Shown here: piece by piece, positions 62,194-64,000 of the stretch
Position numbering within the stretch: the first letter of the stretch is position 1
How the letters are laid out: every line of letters starts with the position of its first letter
NCBI RefSeq assembly: GCF_000504285.1
Contig: NZ_KI632511.1
Location: forward strand, 2,105,372 to 2,169,371
DNA: 64,000 nt
From: Actinospica robiniae DSM 44927
GTDB lineage: Bacteria > Actinomycetota > Actinomycetes > Streptomycetales > Catenulisporaceae
Direction: 5' to 3'
Position numbers and translations under genes: made by a program
Notes under the pieces: generated by a model
What the model was told of the DNA's origin: nothing
Database searches by the model: none
The model's input: the letters and a program-made list of their open reading frames with translations, nothing else

Positions 62194-62355
62194 ATGCACG
62201 AGACGGCGGCGACCTCCCTGCTCCGCTCCGCGCCGCGCCGGGGCCACCGACCTGACCAAGGCATACCATCCCGTACAGTCTCGGCTCGGGGGATGAGCCG
62301 AGGAGAGACCAGATGCACCGCCGCAGCAGGATCCTGTTCGTGACCGACCTCGCCT
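62194..62355 (+). pseudogene. possible stub of a rhaD-like gene after rhaI
   Basis: ATG at 62194 (GGGAG ten bases upstream) starts a 53-codon frame, MHETAATSLLRSAPRRGHRP, that ends inside the next gene. The first residues recall the start of rhamnulose aldolase/dehydrogenase proteins (…A.ELL.RSNRLG…), but the match is short and could be chance. Confidence 0.25.
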
Positions 62356-63134
62356 ACCCGGCTCGAGGACGGCGCTACTGCGACGAGGACATCTTCCTGA
62401 CCTCCCGGCTGCGCGAGACCTTCGACATCGCGCTGTGTCACCCGCTGGATGCAGAAAGCCTGATGGACGCCTTCGACGGCGTCGTCGTCCGCAACAGCGG
62501 GCCGGTGCTGCACTACCAAGACGCGTACGACGCGTTTCGGGAGCAGGCCGCCGCCCGCCGCACCCGCGTCTACAACCCGCTGACCGGCCGTGGTGACATG
62601 GCCGGCAAACAGTACCTACTCGACCTCTCCGCCGCCGGGCACCCGGTCATTCCCACCATCGACCGGCCCGAAGACCTGCACCTGCTTCCAGAAGCCGAGC
62701 AGTACGCGGTAAAGCCGAAGGTGGGAGCGGACTCGATAGGCCTGGCCTTCGTGCCGCGGGAGCAGCTGGCCGACCTCACGTACGGCGACATCCTGATCCA
62801 GCCGCGCGTCGACTTCCGCTACGAAGTGTCCTTCTACTTCGTCGACGACGACTTCCAGTACGCCCTTCACGCCCCCGACCCCGAGCAGCGCTGGGTCCTC
62901 GAGCCCTACCAGCCCACCGACGCCGACCTGGCCTTCGCCCGCCAGTTCATCGCATGGAACACCCTCGACCACGGCATCCAACGCGTCGACGCCTGCCGCA
63001 CCCACGACGGGGAGCTGCTGCTCGTCGAACTCGAAGACCTCAACCCCTACCTGTCGCTGGACCTGCTCAGCGACGGGACCCGCGACGGGTTCGTGGCGAG
63101 CATGACCGCATCCCTGCACCGGTTCCTGGGTTAG
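62313..63134 (+). CDS. ATP-grasp superfamily protein
   Basis: 273 residues. RILFVTDLAYPARGRRYCDE begins a RimK/ATP-grasp-like N-terminal domain; MAGKQYLLDLSAAGHPVIPT, EQYAVKPKVGADSIGLAFVP (the nucleotide-binding lysine region) and GELLLVELEDLNPYLSLDLL (metal-binding E/N site) form the ATP-grasp core. Such enzymes join a carboxylate to an amine through an acyl-phosphate; the substrates are unknown. ATG at 62313 has GAGGAGA upstream. It stands alone, and its stop overlaps the end of the convergent small gene. Confidence 0.8.
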   Translation: MHRRSRILFVTDLAYPARGRRYCDEDIFLTSRLRETFDIALCHPLDAESLMDAFDGVVVRNSGPVLHYQDAYDAFREQAAARRTRVYNPLTGRGDMAGKQYLLDLSAAGHPVIPTIDRPEDLHLLPEAEQYAVKPKVGADSIGLAFVPREQLADLTYGDILIQPRVDFRYEVSFYFVDDDFQYALHAPDPEQRWVLEPYQPTDADLAFARQFIAWNTLDHGIQRVDACRTHDGELLLVELEDLNPYLSLDLLSDGTRDGFVASMTASLHRFLG

Positions 63135-63358
63135 CCGCGGAGCTCAGCGCCATCCTTCGAGTCCGAGTCCGGCTCAGTTCCGTCCTCAACGACTTTCTTC
63201 GCGTCCTCGAGCGTGTCCTGGGTCTGGTCGCTCTTGTCCTCGGCGGCGTCGGTGCGCTCGGCTTCGCCCTTGACAGTGGCGGGCGGGACGTCGTGCTTGT
63301 GCGCTTCGTGATCGATGTCTATCTGCCCGCTGTACCCGGTCCGCCCATCTTCGAACAG
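63131..63358 (-). CDS. small acidic protein with no canonical start
   Basis: A coding-like minus frame reads TGYSGQIDIDHEAHKHDVPP ... DAAEDKSDQTQDTLEDAKKV ... PDSDSKDGAELRG, with an extended, very acidic C-terminus. It is bounded upstream by a TAG in the same frame as the PfkB stop, and contains no ATG, GTG or TTG; CTG at 63358 is the only likely start. It is either initiated at CTG or a remnant that lost its 5' end. Family unknown. Confidence 0.4.
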   Translation of the reverse strand: MFEDGRTGYSGQIDIDHEAHKHDVPPATVKGEAERTDAAEDKSDQTQDTLEDAKKVVEDGTEPDSDSKDGAELRG

Positions 63359-63385
63359 CTCGGGCCGGTCCTAACGCTGCCGGCG

Positions 63386-64000
63386 TCAGCCGACCGGCCG
63401 TCCGCGCTGGCGGTCGGCGCGGGTTCGCACGCTCTCGTACGTCAGCCGGGGCCGGCCGCCCTCGTGCTCGACGGCGAGGGATGCCGCCGCGACCGCCCAG
63501 CGACCTGCCTCCGCCGCGTCGAGCCCTTCGTCCAGCGCCGTGACCAGGGCGGCGACCAGTGCGTCACCGGCGCCGGTGGTGTCGCGGGCTTCGGCGCCGT
63601 CGAGCGGGTAGAAGACGTGCCCTTCCGACCACGCGAAGAGGTTCCCGACCCCTTCGACGGCCAGCGCGACCAGTCTGGGACCCTGGCCCAGCAGGTTCCC
63701 CGCCGCATGCAACGCGTCGGTCTCCCCTCTGATGCTCGTGCCGGTCAGCAGCTCGGCCTCGTGGCCGTCTGCGCGCAGCACGTGGGCGAGCTCGAGTAGG
63801 TCCCGGCGGTGCTCCGCCTCCGGGGCTCCGTCCAGAACGACTCGGCAGCCGACCTCCCGCGCCAGGCGCGCTGCGGTCAGCGCGCTTTCCGCCGGCTGCT
63901 GAAGCTGCACGACGACCGAGGCGGCACGTTCGACCACGTCGCGCGCGCCCAGCACGTCGGCGCCATCCAGCTGCACCGATGCCGGAGTGTCCTGCAGATA
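63386..64000 (-). CDS. PfkB family sugar kinase, N-terminus off the window
   Basis: The frame is open to the right edge (205 codons). EARDTTGAGDALVAALVTAL holds the anion hole and catalytic base of PfkB kinases (GAGD), and VVVQLQQPAESALTAARLAR, VLDGAPEAEHRRDLL fit the family. Probably a ribokinase-like carbohydrate kinase; it could serve sugar breakdown from neighbours, but is not a rhamnulokinase type (those are FGGY). The C-terminus and stop (63386) are complete. Confidence 0.85.
   Translation of the reverse strand, partial: YLQDTPASVQLDGADVLGARDVVERAASVVVQLQQPAESALTAARLAREVGCRVVLDGAPEAEHRRDLLELAHVLRADGHEAELLTGTSIRGETDALHAAGNLLGQGPRLVALAVEGVGNLFAWSEGHVFYPLDGAEARDTTGAGDALVAALVTALDEGLDAAEAGRWAVAAASLAVEHEGGRPRLTYESVRTRADRQRGRPVG

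Overview
This 64-kb window is chromosomal DNA from a high-GC actinomycete. Codon third positions are almost all G or C and GTG starts are frequent. Two giant SARP-type (BTAD/NB-ARC/TPR) regulators, SARP-era secreted enzymes with ricin-type lectin tails, GPP34, DUF4097 and F420-type (DDN-like) proteins all point to a mycelial, soil-type actinobacterium (Streptomyces/Catenulispora-like; the genus is an inference). No rRNA, tRNA, CRISPR array, prophage or intact transposase was seen. Most of the window reads as an accessory region made of many short transcription units.

Layout. 1-6.4 kb: a partial HrpB helicase, a methyltransferase, a decayed gene, a YrdC-fold protein, a class A beta-lactamase-like protein, an aminoglycoside-nucleotidyltransferase-like protein and small proteins. 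6.6-10.8 kb: a Cys-rich small protein, an ABM monooxygenase, a NiCoT nickel/cobalt permease behind a probable Nur box, and a TetR/quinone-reductase divergent pair. 11-18.4 kb: a polysaccharide-use group with a secreted GH75 chitosanase with lectin tail, polyphosphate glucokinase and a secreted GH3 beta-glucosidase with lectin tail, followed by a MerB-like protein and a small secreted protein. 18.4-28.8 kb: an oxidoreductase/wHTH pair, a STAS protein, two translationally coupled ABC exporters, and SARP regulator 1, whose start codon lies in a perfect hairpin. 29-41 kb: SDR, MFS/ArsR pair, lipoprotein, GNAT, APH-like kinase, a four-repeat NlpC/P60 protein and a LysR/DapA-like pair. 41-45 kb: a tightly overlapped HTH-PLDc_N-ABC-permease-small membrane protein operon, then TetR/DDN. 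45-51.5 kb: GPP34 (apparently frameshifted near its start), a flavin disulfide reductase and SARP regulator 2. 51.6-55.7 kb: a 163-bp MITE-like palindrome, then SDR, DHA2 exporter, HxlR and LacI. 55.7-62.2 kb: an L-rhamnose uptake and isomerase locus. 62.3-64 kb: an ATP-grasp protein, a small acidic protein and a partial PfkB kinase.

How the genes work together. The rhamnose locus is the clearest pathway. RhaT, two permeases and RhaS form one overlapping minus-strand operon; rhaI is divergent; palindromic TGAAAC-GTTTCA operators lie between them and suit the LacI regulator next door. The locus looks eroded: the mutarotase gene (rhaM) keeps only its two ends and runs into a copy of the MITE terminus, and no aldolase follows rhaI. 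The GH75/GH3/ppgK group would depolymerise polysaccharide outside the cell and phosphorylate the released glucose inside.

Best candidates for a second look: the MITE and its stop-codon donation to two genes, the collapsed rhaM, the start-codon hairpin of SARP 1, the five-gene overlapping membrane operon, the GPP34 frameshift, and the Nur-type box before the nickel permease. No clearly unprecedented multi-gene system was recognised.
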